DNA of 64,000 bases. Origin: Oreohelix idahoensis (taxonomy: Eukaryota > Mollusca > Gastropoda > Stylommatophora > Oreohelicidae). Below are positions 1-10,445 of this stretch, one piece after another. The notes below the pieces were generated by a model. The model made no database searches, was not told the DNA's origin, and saw nothing but the letters and a program-made list of their open reading frames with translations. A program made the position numbers and the translations under genes. Every line of letters begins with the position of its first letter. Position 1 is the stretch's first letter. The DNA lies in NCBI GenBank assembly GCA_024509875.1, contig JAMPIV010014840.1, forward strand, positions 310,001 to 374,000, in the 5' to 3' direction.

Positions 1-60
1 AGGAAGCTGACGTTTTGAGATCTTGTGCCACGTATAGCGCACTGACTGCTGGTGAGCCAG

Positions 61-562
61 TGTTATGTAGGATTTATGTTATGTTGTCTATCTGTTATGT
101 GGGATTTATGTTATGTTGTCTATCTGTTATGTAGGATTCATGTTATGTTGTCTATCTGTTATGTAGGATTTATGTTATGTTGTCCATCTGTTATGTAAGA
201 TTTATGTTATGTTGTCTATCTGTTATGTAGGATTTATGTTATGTTGTCTATCTGTTATGTAGGATTTATGTTATGTTGTCTATCTGTTATGTAGGATTTA
301 TGTTATGTTGTCTATCTGTTATGTAGGATTTATGTTATGTTGTCTATCTGTTATGTAGGATTTATGTTATGTTGTCTATCTGTTATGTAGGATTTATATG
401 TTGTCTATCTGTTATAGGATTTATGTTGTCTATCTGTTATGTAGGATTTATGTTATGTTGTCTATCTGTTATGTAGGATTTATGTTATGTTGTCTATCTG
501 TTATGTAGGATTTATGTTATGTTGTCTATCTGTTATGTAGGATTTATGTTATGTTGTCTATC
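61..562. repeat. Tandem repeat, 32-bp unit, about 15 copies
   Basis: A 32-base unit built around 'tgttatgtaggatttatg' runs head to tail with very few mismatches. Two shortened copies lie near 391-430, where bases inside the unit are lost. High identity between units suggests recent amplification. The array stops at the edge of a decayed LINE fragment on the minus strand. Confidence 0.95.
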
Positions 563-579
563 CGTCAGCCTTTCGGCTT

Positions 580-1130
580 TCTCCGTGCCCTTAAACCAGA
601 TCTATTGTTGTAGGTACGCAGTGGTAATTGATCGAGCCACACTCTCATGATCCGACCAAACCTTTATGTTTCATGCAGGATGTAGGTCCTACAGTTTTTC
701 TGATATTATTTCCCATTCTGTCTCTCCTGGTAAACATTAATGGCTTTTCGTAGGCATCAATCAGGATGGGATTTTCCTCTCCTGCGCTTTGATCAGCGAC
801 CATATTTGACGTTGATAGCAAACAGACGGTAAGAAACTACGATTTGTCAGCTGTCGTTTAGTTTCGATACTGATATTCTGATGTCTGAGTAGTGCTGACA
901 GTTGATGTCACTTGAGTGGCTTTCTGGCAGCTTAATTGCACTTTCTCTGCAAAGTCTTCCATTTTCTGCAAACAATGCTTCCTAGGTATTTGAACTCTAG
1001 AACCTGTTTAAGTCTCATATTGTTGACATGTATGTTAAGTGGGCCTGGTGATCTGGTGATCGTTCTAATTTATGTCTTTGATGGTCGGATCCCTATATTT
1101 TATCTTCCACAGGTGACTCAAGTGTATTTG
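580..1130 (-). pseudogene. LINE fragment (RT thumb and C-terminal region)
   Basis: Read on the minus strand, this stretch gives a decayed copy of the part of a LINE pol protein downstream of the polymerase palm. 'FKYLGSIV' (around 972-1003) is the usual thumb-entry motif. It is followed by 'RHQNISIETKRQL' and a cysteine-containing 'LPSVCYQ', typical of RTE/BovB-like and related non-LTR elements. Several stops and frameshifts break it and no start is present. It is a different family from the AAGT-tailed LINE copies at 1767, 3582 and 5494. The 32-bp satellite abuts its 3' side. It is a dead fragment; the clade is uncertain. Confidence 0.6.
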
Positions 1131-1399
1131 TATGATTTTGCTACGTGTTTTCATCTTTATGCACTCCCTAATAAAAAGAAGTAACACTTTTTTTTGAAAA
1201 CTGTAACAGCAGACAAATTCGAATGTAAATGGGCAAGGTGGCCACAAGGCTACACGTGCGGCAGTTAACATTAAGAGATAGACAGGAAAAGAGTGTACCA
1301 TCACGATAAGACACAAACGATGCTGAAGATAAATTGCGGACATCTTTCGATGCTGATATGGCATTTGACACGATCGTTCTAAGATATGATTTCACTAAT
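1131..1399. other. No recognisable gene
   Basis: AT-rich sequence with short chance ORFs only. No repeat partner elsewhere in the window was noticed. Confidence 0.5.
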
Positions 1400-2345
1400 T
1401 TGATTTATCAAATTAGCGCCGGCTTTCTGAAATATTGCTTATCAATCCAGCACCACATCACTGCACTATTGCTTTATCAATCTAGCACTGAATTTTCTGT
1501 AGAACTGACTTGCCAGTCTAGCATATAATCTATGTAAACTTGGTTTTACACTTCAGGGAAAATCTCTATAATATCGGTTTATCAACCTAGTACAGCATCT
1601 CTGCAATATTGGTTTATTATCATTGAACATATTCTCCGTCATTTGTGTTTATTAACCAGTCACATAATCTCTGTAATACTGGCTTATCATCCGAACACAT
1701 AATCTCTGTAATATTGATTTATCAACCTAGCACAGAATGTCTGCAATATTACTTTATCATCCTAACGAAGTTGGCTGTATACCGCTCCAACTATATCCCA
1801 GTCTTGACGTATGGCTGCAAGTCATGGGCAATGACTACAACCCACAACAGCCAGATCCAGACCTCAGACATGAGGTATATGAGGAAGGTGATCGAAGTAA
1901 CAAGAAGAGACATAGTTCGCAACCAGACGGTACGTCAAGGCCTAAAAGCTCAACCCCTGCAGACCCAAGTAGAACAGTCCCCACTGAGATGGCTACCACG
2001 ACAAGCATGGGAAACTAAGATCTAGGGATCCAGACCTCCAGGACGACCCAGAGTCTGCGGGAAGACAACATTAGATAATCTTTGAAGGACCGAGGACTAG
2101 AATGGAACCAGTCCAGGAGGAAGACAGCCGGTAGTACAGTATGGCGCTCTCTCTTACAAATCTCTACACCTTACGGTAGAAGAGGAAAGATTAATTAAGT
2201 AAGTATCATCCTAACAAATAATCTCTGTAATATTATGTTTATCAACCTGGCACATTATCCATGTAATACTGGTTTTTAGTACCTAATCTCGGCAATATTG
2301 ACTGATCAAATTAACATAATTATCTTTGTAATATTCTTCCATCTC
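1400..2345. repeat. Degenerate tandem repeat array (unit about 36-60 bp), interrupted
   Basis: Variants of 'atctctgtaatattg' followed by 'tttatcaacctagcaca' recur about ten times at 1400-1766 and again at 2204-2345. The two parts were one array: a LINE end (1767-2203) was inserted and duplicated the 12 bases 'tatcatcctaac', now at 1755-1766 and 2204-2215. The units are much more diverged than those of the array at 61-562. Confidence 0.8.
1767..2203 (+). pseudogene. 5'-truncated RTE-like LINE end, copy A, with 12-bp target duplication
   Basis: This is the C-terminal coding end of the LINE family whose best copy is at 5494-6732. It encodes recognisable pieces such as 'AVYRSNYIPVLTYGCKSWAM' and 'RRDIVRNQTVRQGLK' in shifting frames, then a short 3' end closing in 'ttaattaagtaagt'. 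The 12 bases 'tatcatcctaac' flank it on both sides without mismatch, as expected for target-primed insertion. The 5' end is truncated inside the reverse transcriptase C-terminal region. Frameshifts make it non-functional. Confidence 0.85.
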
Positions 2346-2584
2346 ACTCAGAACTCCTTATAGCAATAGAGCACCATCTACTATTGTGCCCTGCAGTTCA
2401 TGGTATGAGACTCCTCCTACCACACAACCCATTTATAGACAATACACTTTATGGCAGCCCCAAACCGCTTATACGAACTGCCGCTGTACCACGTAATGAT
2501 GTCAAGCTGACCAAGAGCTGACGTTCAGTGACAGTGGATCAAAGGTCAAATCACCTCATCGCAGTATAAACATTTAAACAAATA
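2346..2584. other. No recognisable gene
   Basis: No coding sequence or clear repeat was recognised. Its 3' part leads into the palindromic element that follows. Confidence 0.4.
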
Positions 2585-2925
2585 AAGAGGGAAAACCCGA
2601 GGCCTGTAAACAGTACATAAATAAATTGTACACACATAAAGGTTTGTTTCATGCACTCGTGAGAAATAAAGAAGTAGAAAACTAGACTCCAGAAAAACAA
2701 CAGAAGTGGTGCCTAGTTGGTAGGGAGGATGGTGTGGTTCCCTTCCGTAGCTAGGCGGTGGTGCCGATCAGAAGGTTTTGGATTCGATTCTCCGGTAAGC
2801 CATTCACTTCTGTTGTTTTTTTCTGTTGTCTAGTTTTCTACATCTTTATTTCTCACGAGTTCCTGGAACATACTGTTATGTGTGTAATATTTATTTATTT
2901 ACTCATTGCAGCATGCATGAGATTT
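2585..2925 (+). mobile_element. Palindromic (foldback-like) element with tRNA-like core, copy 1
   Basis: Two arms of at least 55 bp, and more loosely about 110 bp, are inverted repeats of each other (2590-2708 and 2805-2925). For example 'ctcgtgagaaataaagaag' in the left arm pairs with its reverse complement near 2845-2860. Between them lies a core of about 96 bp (2709-2804) with tRNA-like promoter signals: a box A-like 'tagctaggcggtggtgcc' and a box B-like 'ggattcgattctc'. Such a core is typical of a tRNA-derived SINE head. A related element at 8655-8885 has the same left arm but the core turned around. No protein is encoded. Confidence 0.7.
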
Positions 2926-3581
2926 TTAAATCTTATATTCTGATGTAATGCTTCCATGTATTTATGATCATCTTACTCATCTGTTTTTTAACCACTTTTC
3001 TTTAAAATAAAAATCACGTTTGATATTTGTCGAATTTCAAAGCTTTGAAGCTCACAGTCTCTTTGTTGCACTTATTGTAGACAGCTGATACTTTGTGTGC
3101 GGCTCCATTTCTTGATCCATTTTGATATTTGAAGTTTTAACCAGCATTAACCCAATGATTTTTAAATAATTATTTAAACTGTATGAAATGAGGTGGGAAA
3201 AGCTGAATTAAAGTATGGGTTTTAAAGCAAGGGAAGTAACGAACTATAATCATTGTGTTTAGCATTTAAAAGGGCAGATACCGGATGGTGAATGGTGATT
3301 GTTCTGATTAAATCAATGTGTGTCTGCACAGCATTAGATCAGAGAGTCTTTGTTTTAAACACAGATCTAGTAATGACCAGCTTTCTTATGAACTTGACAT
3401 TAAGTGCATGAAGTTATCAAAGTATATTTTATAATTCAAAGATCAAATTGCTGTTTCTTACGCTAAAACGGAAAATTAATACTTTATACATTGTATTGCA
3501 AAAGAATAAAAAAGAATTGCTAGTTATAAATAATCAGTAATCTGTCACATTGTTCAAAGATTTATAATTATTTATAAAGTT
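2926..3581. other. No recognisable gene
   Basis: AT-rich, with only chance ORFs. No repeat partner in the window was noticed. Confidence 0.5.
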
Positions 3582-3980
3582 ATGACTACAACCCATAAAA
3601 GCCAGCTTCAAACCTCAGAAATGAGGTATCTGAGGAATTTGGTTGACGTAACAAGAAGAGACATGGTCCGCAATCAGATACGTCATGGCCTCAAAACCAA
3701 GTCCCAGCAGACTCAAGTCGGAGAATCCCAGTTACGATAGTTTGGTCATATATGCAGAAAGGGAGAAGATCGGTTATCAAGACAAATATGGGACACCAAG
3801 AACCAGGGATCCAGACCTCCAGGACGACCCAGAGTCCGCTGGGAGGACAACATCAGACAATCTCTGAAGGACCGAGGACTAGATTGGAACCAGGCTAGGA
3901 GGAAGACAACTGATATGATAGTATGGCGTTTTCTCTGGCAAAACTATACATACGAGAGTAGAAAAGGAATAACTAAGTAA
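3582..3980 (+). pseudogene. RTE-like LINE end, copy B
   Basis: Same family as the copies at 1767 and 5494. It starts at the segment encoding 'MTTTHKSQ' and runs through the '(R)RDMVRNQ', 'GRPRVRWEDNIRQSL' and 'KDRGLDWNQARRKT' region in more than one frame. It ends in 'aataactaagtaagtaa'. A 13-base stretch (within 'gaggtatctgaggaat', near 3621-3636) is present here but missing from the copy at 5494-6732. No clear target duplication was found, so the flanks may have changed since insertion. Confidence 0.85.
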
Positions 3981-4758
3981 GTAAATTAACGATATAAATA
4001 ATTACTGATAGACTGGCCATATTATTTTATTCTATGCAAAAGAGTGTATACCCCGTGTGGTTCCAGGTGTTCTCTGAAGATGCAAAGAAAGAATAAGGCT
4101 TATTGACCCCTTCAGTACAAGGCAACTAATATGACGTAATGAATGAGGCTGGCAACGCGATCATGTATAAAAATTGGCACAAAACCTACCGCTACAAGAT
4201 CACGTGACTGCTTAGTGCAGGTTTCCCGCTAGGGGAACAAGCTACGGTGGTGGATCCGTGTTCTGTAAGGAGGGCAAAGGAAGCTGAAGATTGACATACA
4301 CTTTACGACACATTTCAATAAAGTAGAATTATGTACTCACACTGCATGAGGAGACAAATCGCGTAAAAAGCTTCCGCTGCAAACAACATCTTTGCTGGCA
4401 CTGTTTTAACGTTGGCTGTTGAGGAAACAAAAATAAAAACGTAAGATGTTATTTACAGGTACAATCTTCTTCTTTTTTTTTTTTTTTACCTTCCTTATGG
4501 AGAGATGGACCACCACATCAGCTAGTGTCCATGCAGAAAACCTACATCAAAGCATTCATGTGTCCTTGCAGCGATGTTATCTTTCTCCTGTTGTAGGCAC
4601 GGAAGTGATGACTGTTAAAGTGTGTTTTTATTAGTGTGTTTGCTTGAAAGAATGGCCGTCTGCTTAAGTGAGAGCTGTATTTGATATTTGCGAGTTTTCT
4701 TGTGTCGGTGTTCTAGTATACTTGTGATGTTGTCATTTTACTACAAGTGGTGTTGTGA
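3981..4758. other. No gene; short repeat shared with 35090-35190
   Basis: No coding sequence recognised. Around 4050-4140 a stretch with 'tctctgaaga' and 'acaaggcaactaatat' resembles 35110-35180, which lies just upstream of a LINE endonuclease fragment. It may be a 5' untranslated piece of the same LINE family. A T-rich run lies at about 4471-4488. Confidence 0.4.
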
Positions 4759-5012
4759 GCTGGAATTCAGCCGAGTGATAAATTAGGTGGTAGTAAATTA
4801 TGTTTGTATCGTTGATTCAAGCCGAGCACTAAATTAGGTGGTAGTAAATTATGTTCATATCATTGAATTTAGCCTACTGGTAAATTAGGTGGTAGGGAAT
4901 TATGTTCATATCATTGAATTTAGCCGAGTAGTAAATTAGGTGGTATTAAATTATATTCATATCATTGAATTCAGCCGAGCAGTAAATTAGGTGGTAGTAA
5001 ATTATGTTCCTA
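4759..5012. repeat. Tandem repeat, 51-bp unit, about five copies
   Basis: The unit begins 'gccgagcagtaaattaggtg'. Unit starts fall at 4770, 4821, 4872, 4923 and 4974, an exact 51-base period. Copies differ by a few bases each. No coding content. Confidence 0.95.
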
Positions 5013-5493
5013 TCGTTCCACCGTTTCTTGTACCCATCAGGTCCAGGGAACATACTGCATAGGCTACAACAGCTGGACCTCCAAATTACAGTACCCAATG
5101 TCGCGCCAATGAGACCTCAACTCGGGGGCGTGTTCCCATAGTCAGTAATAACAAAAGGTGATACTAATACTAAATTATGTTCAATGAGATTTGTCTAAGA
5201 AGTTCACATGTTTTGGTGAACATTGATAGCAGGGAAGTAATGGGCAGCGATGGTGGCTGGAAATGTTACATCACGGCGAACAGAAAGTGTTAAGAGAGAG
5301 GTGTAGAGCGAGAGAAGACAAGAGTTGCTACTAAGGTGCAGTAATTTTTGTACAGCAAATTTTTGGCTGGAGAAGATTTTTTAAAGTTCTTTACAGGACA
5401 GCCGATGTTGGTGTGGGAGCTTATGGATTTTCAGTTGTATCACTGTGACTGTACATGGTCGTACAATCATTGTTGAAGATTTATTATATATAA
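5013..5493. other. No recognisable gene
   Basis: No coding sequence recognised. The bases 'ttcccatagtcagt' near 5133-5147 recur in a similar G-rich context near 61141-61156, hinting at a small dispersed repeat. Confidence 0.35.
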
Positions 5494-6732
5494 CTCCTAG
5501 CTGAGCCACAATTGGATGAGGTCCAATGTGGATCCCGAGCAAACCGAAGTACTCAAGACCTAATCTTCACACTCAGACAGCTGAGTGAAAAGGCCCTTGA
5601 GTATAAGAGCGAGATCCATCTTTGTTTCATAGATCTGGAAAAAGCGTTTGACAGGGTCCCCTGGAGCAAACTTTGGGACTGTTTGGCAAGGAAGAACATT
5701 CCAGCACCTCTGATTCATGCTATACAGAGCTTCTACAAGTCTTGCAGAAATTATGTGAGGACAGCAAACCATAAGGCAGAAGAGTTCAGGACCACCACTG
5801 GTGTAAGACAAGGTGATATCCTGTCACCTTATCTCTTCATACTCCTCATGTACGATGTCATCAAGGCATGTAAGGAGAGAACAAGAAAGAATTCAGTGGG
5901 GTACTGGAAGATGAGAGAGGTCTGTATTTCAGAGCCGGCATTTGTTGATGATGTTGCCCTGATTGCCAAATCAGAGGCACATCTCCAATCCAACCTGCAA
6001 GTCTGGAAGGAAGAGCTGGAGAAGAGAGGGATGGTCATACGCAGCTCTAAAACAAAATCCATGGTGATATCACGAGAAGAAAGAAAGCATCAGATTAAGC
6101 TGGGAGAACAGGTCCTAGAGCAGTTCGACCACTTTAAATACCTCGGAGTTATTATAGACCGGAAGGGAGGCATAAAAGAAGAGTTGGCCACTCGAAAAGC
6201 AGCAGCTGGGAGACTTTTTCAGGCCATAAATCGAGGATTCCTCAGCAAGAGAGAGGTTGGTAAGAAAACGAAGATGGCTGTATACCGCTCCACCTATGTC
6301 CAAGTCTTGACGTATGGATGCGAGTCATGGGCAATGACTACAACCCACAAAAGCCATATCCAAACCGCAGAAATGAGTTGGTTGAAGTAACAAGAAGAGA
6401 CATGGTCCGCAACCAGACGATACATCAAGGCCTAAAATCCCACATCCTGCAGACCCAAGTAGAACAGTCCCAACTAAGATGGTTTGGCCATGTCTGCAGA
6501 ATGGGAGATCGGCTACCACGACAAGCATGGGAAACAAAGAGCCAGGGATCCAGACCCCCAGGACGACCCAGAGTCCGCTGGGAGGACAACATTAGACAAT
6601 CTTTGAAGGACCGAGGACTAGAATGGGACCAGGCCAGGAGGAAGACAGCCGATAGGATAGTCTGGCGCTCTCGCTTCCAAACCTCTACACCTCACGGTAG
6701 AAGAGTTACAACTAAGTAAGTAAGTAAGTACG
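5494..6732 (+). pseudogene. RTE-like LINE reverse transcriptase, best copy (C), 5'-truncated and frameshifted
   Basis: The longest LINE copy in the window. An open frame from about 5494 to 6390 encodes the reverse transcriptase palm and thumb. Motifs in order: 'CGSRANRSTQDLI', then 'CFIDLEKAFDRVPW' with the first catalytic aspartate, 'GVRQGDILSPYLF', 'FVDDVALIA' (the FxDD catalytic box) and 'FKYLGVII'. The frame breaks near 6375, where 13 bases present in copy B are missing. The rest of the protein continues in another frame to 6719 ('RWFGHVCRMGDRLPRQAW', 'GRPRVRWEDNIRQSL'). The tail is a run of AAGT repeats. The N-terminal endonuclease is absent. No methionine start is needed because the element is truncated. 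Clade by resemblance only. Confidence 0.9.
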
Positions 6733-6939
6733 AGTACATGAGACAAAATTAGCCGTTCGAGTGAGTTTATTTATCGTGTGCTATTCCCAAGAGATTAAGG
6801 TTGGAAGGGTATGGGTGTTGCTGTTAGCTGTACACGTCTATATCTACTAACATGCACCCCATCACAGTAAGTGTCCGGGTTCCATTCTCTTTTTGTCTTA
6901 CCAACAAAAAAATTCCATCGTACTGCTTATCTGAGCGTC
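6733..6939. other. No recognisable gene
   Basis: Short unique-looking stretch between a LINE tail and a SINE. Confidence 0.4.
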
Positions 6940-7145
6940 TGATTGGCTGAGAGGCTAGAACGCTGGCCTCTTGCGATACAGGTGCCGGGGTCGAAACACG
7001 GTGACGTCACGCTCCAGTCTACCCATCTGTAAATGGGTACCTGACTCTGCTCGTGAGTTAGAGAAGGAAAGGCAGCGAGAAATGGAACTGGTCAACCCAC
7101 TTCTCAATGCTGGACTTAATATAATAAAGTTTCTAACGCTTCCCC
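6940..7145 (+). mobile_element. tRNA-derived SINE, copy 1
   Basis: The start has a tRNA-like head with a box A-like 'tggctgagaggctagaacgc' and a box B-like 'ggggtcgaaacacgg'. A body follows with 'agtctacccatctgtaaatg' and 'aggcagcgagaaatggaac'. The same order and wording occurs at 37739-37960, about 75 percent alike by eye. The body resembles the conserved central domains shared by several metazoan SINE families. No protein is encoded. Confidence 0.7.
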
Positions 7146-7149
7146 TAAG

Positions 7150-7400
7150 GCGGTATGCTATTGGATACATGGTAGGAACTACCGATGAATGTAACTGTGG
7201 CACCGATAAAATGACTGCTGAACATCTGCTTCAGCCCAACATGTGCACAGATCTATGGAGATATAAACATGACTGCTGAATATCTGCTTCAGCCCAACAT
7301 ATGCAAAAATCTATGGAGAAATAAACAGCCTTAAGCTTACCACTTGTTTCTGTGAAAATATTCAAGTCGACTGTACGAAGATGAAATTTTTAAAATTTTA
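7150..7400 (+). pseudogene. LINE 3' end with C/H cysteine motif, plus internal duplication
   Basis: Encodes 'TDECNCGTDKMTAEHLLQ', the cysteine-histidine motif found near the C-terminus of RNase H-bearing LINE pol proteins. It matches the longer copy at 45165-45760. A 63-64-base direct duplication (about 7208-7270 and 7271-7333) repeats the 'atgactgctgaa..atctgcttcagcccaaca' part. It directly follows a SINE, so the two may have moved as one unit or the SINE may use this LINE's tail. Confidence 0.65.
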
Positions 7401-7454
7401 TATTTAAAGATGAAAAATATCCTGTTCAACCTGTGACGGGTTATAATTAGGATA

Positions 7455-8110
7455 TAGTGTTTTCATTTCCAAGTAAAATGAACAACTGCCGATATAGGAA
7501 GTGGCATTACACCTGTCAAATCATTGTAAATAGGGCAAATCACAGTTACCAATTATGCTTGTATGTTAAAAAAACAAACAACCCAAACGAGCAAAAACGA
7601 GATAAAACCTAACAACACAAAACAAAAGTATCAAACAAAAATATTAGGGACCCAAAGACGAAGCAATAGAGAATGCAGTCAGCGACCCATAGCTTGACTG
7701 CTTGCGTCAGCGAACCAGAGCTGACCAAGACCCTACTCCACCTCCACGTGGTGGTCCTGGAAACAGGCTGCATCACTGCAGTCTGGCTGAGAGAGTAGGG
7801 ATCGAAGAGGGAAGGCAAACCCGGTCCCAAAAAATGCTGTGCTGAAGTCGGATGTGCCGGCCGAAAGGCGCATTTATCGCAGCTCCGCTGTAAACAGACA
7901 CAACGCAACCAACGTCCTTTTCAGGACGAACGAGGAAGAAGAAGAAGAAGAAACGAAAATGATATTCAATGGGAGGGGTGTAAAGGTCTAGTGTTTCCAG
8001 TTATATAACTGACTTTAATAGGTATTTAATTGACTTTCACCTGTCAAAAATCATATGTATTGTATGAACAGCATCAGACCTTCACCTTCCCAATCACTAT
8101 ATATAAACTT
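7455..8110 (-). repeat. LINE 3' untranslated region (reverse), split by an insertion
   Basis: The segments 7455-7615 and 7955-8110 are the reverse complement of the continuous stretch 9930-10250 that follows the LINE coding end at 9205. Examples are 'catcattgtaaatagggcaaa' and 'tgtttccagtta'. They are therefore the 3' untranslated part of another copy on the opposite strand. About 340 bases in the middle are foreign to it. Confidence 0.7.
7616..7955. mobile_element. Insertion with GAA-repeat tail inside LINE 3' region
   Basis: These bases are absent from the homologous stretch at 9930-10250. The segment is GC-richer than its surroundings and ends in a run of GAA triplets ('gaggaagaagaagaagaag'). 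That tail points to a short retroposon, with a SINE the best guess. I do not see a convincing tRNA promoter pair. A target duplication is possible but blurred by A-rich flanks. Confidence 0.5.
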
Positions 8111-8654
8111 TTGTTTCTGTTAATGGCACATTGAAGGCAACTTATATGAAGGAAAATGAAATACAAGCTAAAAGAACATTTCTGCTCGTGTATTTTAGTT
8201 TTTTCCCACGTGATTTAAACTCACCTCAGATAATAGAGGAGACAATACGCTTCCTTTCGTTTTATCAAGTACTTGGAGTCACTTTAGCGAAGTGCTTATT
8301 TCAAAACCTCAATATCTTGATGACATGGATTACAGACCCTTCATCCCTTAATTCATTGCAGATAAAGCTACCAGGCTGAGCTTCTAAGGAGATATTACAT
8401 ACTGACTCCGACGTTTTGGCTCATAAACTAGATGTTAAGAGAAATCACATCATATAAAGACTTCAGGTCAAAGTTTTTAGATGAGTTTAGGCGCAGGAAG
8501 AAACGCTTTCAAAATATAGGATGAAGCAACGGCTGGATACTTCCAACAGAAGTGCAGAAAGGTGCACATTCGGTGCGCACGGCAAGTGGTCACGGCGTTC
8601 AGTTTTCTTAATTTGTTATAATATATATTGTTTTTAACGTGCATCATTAATTCA
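8111..8654. other. No recognisable gene
   Basis: AT-rich. The only ORF of note (8131-8379) has no recognised motif and no supporting splice or composition signal. Confidence 0.45.
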
Positions 8655-8885
8655 TGTAAACAAACAAGGAGGGGAAACCCGAGGCCTTGTAAACAGTAAA
8701 TAAATAAATAATAAACATAAGGTGTGTTTCAGGCACTGGTGAGAAATAAAGAAGTAGAATTCTAGAGAACAGAAAAACAACAGACGTAATGGGCTTACCC
8801 AGGAATCAAACCCAGGACCTTCCGAACAACATCACCGCCTAGCTACGGGGGCGAATCGGTACTATCCTCTCTGCCAACTAGGCAC
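8655..8885 (-). mobile_element. Palindromic element with tRNA-like core, copy 2 (core inverted, right arm lost)
   Basis: The left arm (about 8660-8790) matches the left arm of the element at 2585: 'ggtgagaaataaagaagtag', then the 'agaaaaacaacag' end. The core that follows is the reverse complement of the core at 2709-2804. Read on the minus strand it contains 'tagctaggcggtgatg' and 'ggtcctgggtttgattcctg', a good tRNA box B. The right arm is missing. Confidence 0.65.
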
Positions 8886-8984
8886 CACACAAATAGGGCT
8901 TCGTAGAAAGAGGTCTAGCACGAACTCTCCACTAGGAAAACTGCAGAAGTGATTGCGTCTATAATTAGCCTGAATCGTCCTAAA

Positions 8985-9200
8985 GTACATATCCGGGTTA
9001 CGTGGAGAGTTGGTGTATACATATATTTATTTATTTATCATTTATTCATCATTATCATCACCCTTTAACCCCCTCCCCCCTTTCCAGGAGAATAGATGTT
9101 CAACAAAATTATGTCAAGGCTTCCTGTCCCGTGTCATCAACTCAAGGTGTATACATGTGTCTTCTTCGTTCCCTTTCTGTATGTTTCCAGCTTCTTTTCT
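8985..9200 (-). pseudogene. LINE 3' fragment of the '(D)RRTWQ' type
   Basis: Contains the same string as 38740-39090 and 39385-39580 ('cttcctgtcccgtgtcatca', 'ctcaaggt', 'gtttccagcttctttt'). On the minus strand these encode the basic C-terminal tail of a LINE pol protein. Only the last part is kept and frames are broken. Confidence 0.5.
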
Positions 9201-9204
9201 GAAA

Positions 9205-10280
9205 AGAGTATAGTATCACGGAATATACATCCATTTTCACTGCAGAGATGGTGGCAGTATTAAAAGCACTAAAAATATTCTCTAATAACCCTCCCAAGAA
9301 ACGAACAGTTTTAACTGACTCTCTTTCAACAATTCAAGCACTTAGAAACGTACGAGAATGTAGTAGACCTGATATAGCAGAGGAGGTATTTCTGGCTACT
9401 GCATACTTATTTATATTCCAGAGGATGTTCAGTCTTAATTGCTTGGATACTTTCACATGTTGGCATAGAAGGAAATGAAAAGGCGGATAAAGAAGCCAAG
9501 AAAGGTAGATCCGATACAAATCTAATAAATGGAGGGATGAGTAAGTAAAGATTAAGAGGTTAATTAAAGAAACAATAACAGATGAATGGAAAGCAGAGTG
9601 GGATAAAAATCTGAAAGGAAAACGTGCATATAGGATGTTCAAGGCTTCAACAAAAAAATGTCAGATATCTAGGGAATTCAAAATTCCCAGTAATAAGAAA
9701 CTTCTCCGACTACTGCTGGGAAATGGCTATTTCAGAATAGAAGAACCTTACTGTGCAGGATGTCTTCAAGACAATAATATAGAACATTTCTTGTTAAAAT
9801 GTAAGAGGTATGAACAAATGAGAATACCAATATTGATTATTTGCAGGCATCAAACTTACCTATAAATATAGAAGAAGTGTTAAGAATAGACAGACCTAGG
9901 GAACTGCATACTAGAGTCAAACAGTATTTAACAAGAACAAACGTTATTATATAGTAATTGGGAAGGTGCGGGCCTGATGCTGTTCTTACAATACATATGA
10001 CTTTTGGCAAGTGAAGGTCACTTAAATATCTAACTGGAAACACCAGATCTTTACACCCCCTACTCCTGAATATTATTTTTGCATGGTGTTTTTATTTGGT
10101 TTTGTTTTGTTTTATCTCATTTTTGTTTGTTTGGGGTTTTTTAAACATTCACGCATAATTGGTAATAGTAATTTGCCCTATTTACAATGATGTGACAGAT
10201 GATGCCACTTTTCCGCACTTGCAGTTATTCACATTATTTGGAATTGAAAACAATATCATCATCATCATCATGTGACGTAT
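9205..10280 (+). pseudogene. LINE with RNase H domain and C-terminal Cys/His motif (I/Nimb-like), 5'-truncated
   Basis: Starts inside the RNase H domain: 'TAEMVAVLKALKIFSN' (catalytic Glu region), then 'TVLTDSLSTIQAL' with the TDS aspartate. After a frameshift comes the 'HVGIEGNEKADKEAK' segment with the GNExAD motif. Another frame (9635-9865) gives 'CAGCLQDNNIEHFLLKC', a C-x2-C-x7-H-x4-C motif. The 3' untranslated region follows to about 10250 and the copy ends in a short ATC repeat. LINEs with an RNase H domain belong to I/Nimb-type and related clades. A second copy lies at 13065-13640. Stops and frameshifts make it inactive. Confidence 0.8.
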
Positions 10281-10284
10281 TCTA

Positions 10285-10445
10285 TACAGAACTTTGTCTC
10301 CATTGCAGCTGCTCTGAACGCTCACGATTTTGGGCAAGTCGACCTGCATCTTCCAAAGACATGTTCAGACTCTCTGTGATGTCCTGGATCCACCGTCGTC
10401 CAGGTAGTCCCCTTTCCCTTTTTCTAGGGACCATCTGAATAGAGC
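10285..10445 (-). pseudogene. LINE C-terminal fragment, another family
   Basis: On the minus strand 'GLPGRRWIQDITESLNMS' followed by 'LEDAGRLAQNRERSEQ' matches the usual end of LINE pol proteins (GRPRxRWxDDI ... A.DRExWR). It is short and truncated on both sides. Confidence 0.6.

Noticed and set aside
61..562. Regular 32-bp repeat as a CRISPR array
   Set aside because: Units are contiguous with no unique spacers, and the window is eukaryotic.
2709..2804. A functional tRNA gene
   Set aside because: Only box-like signals are present; no convincing cloverleaf or anticodon arm, and it sits in a repeated palindromic element.
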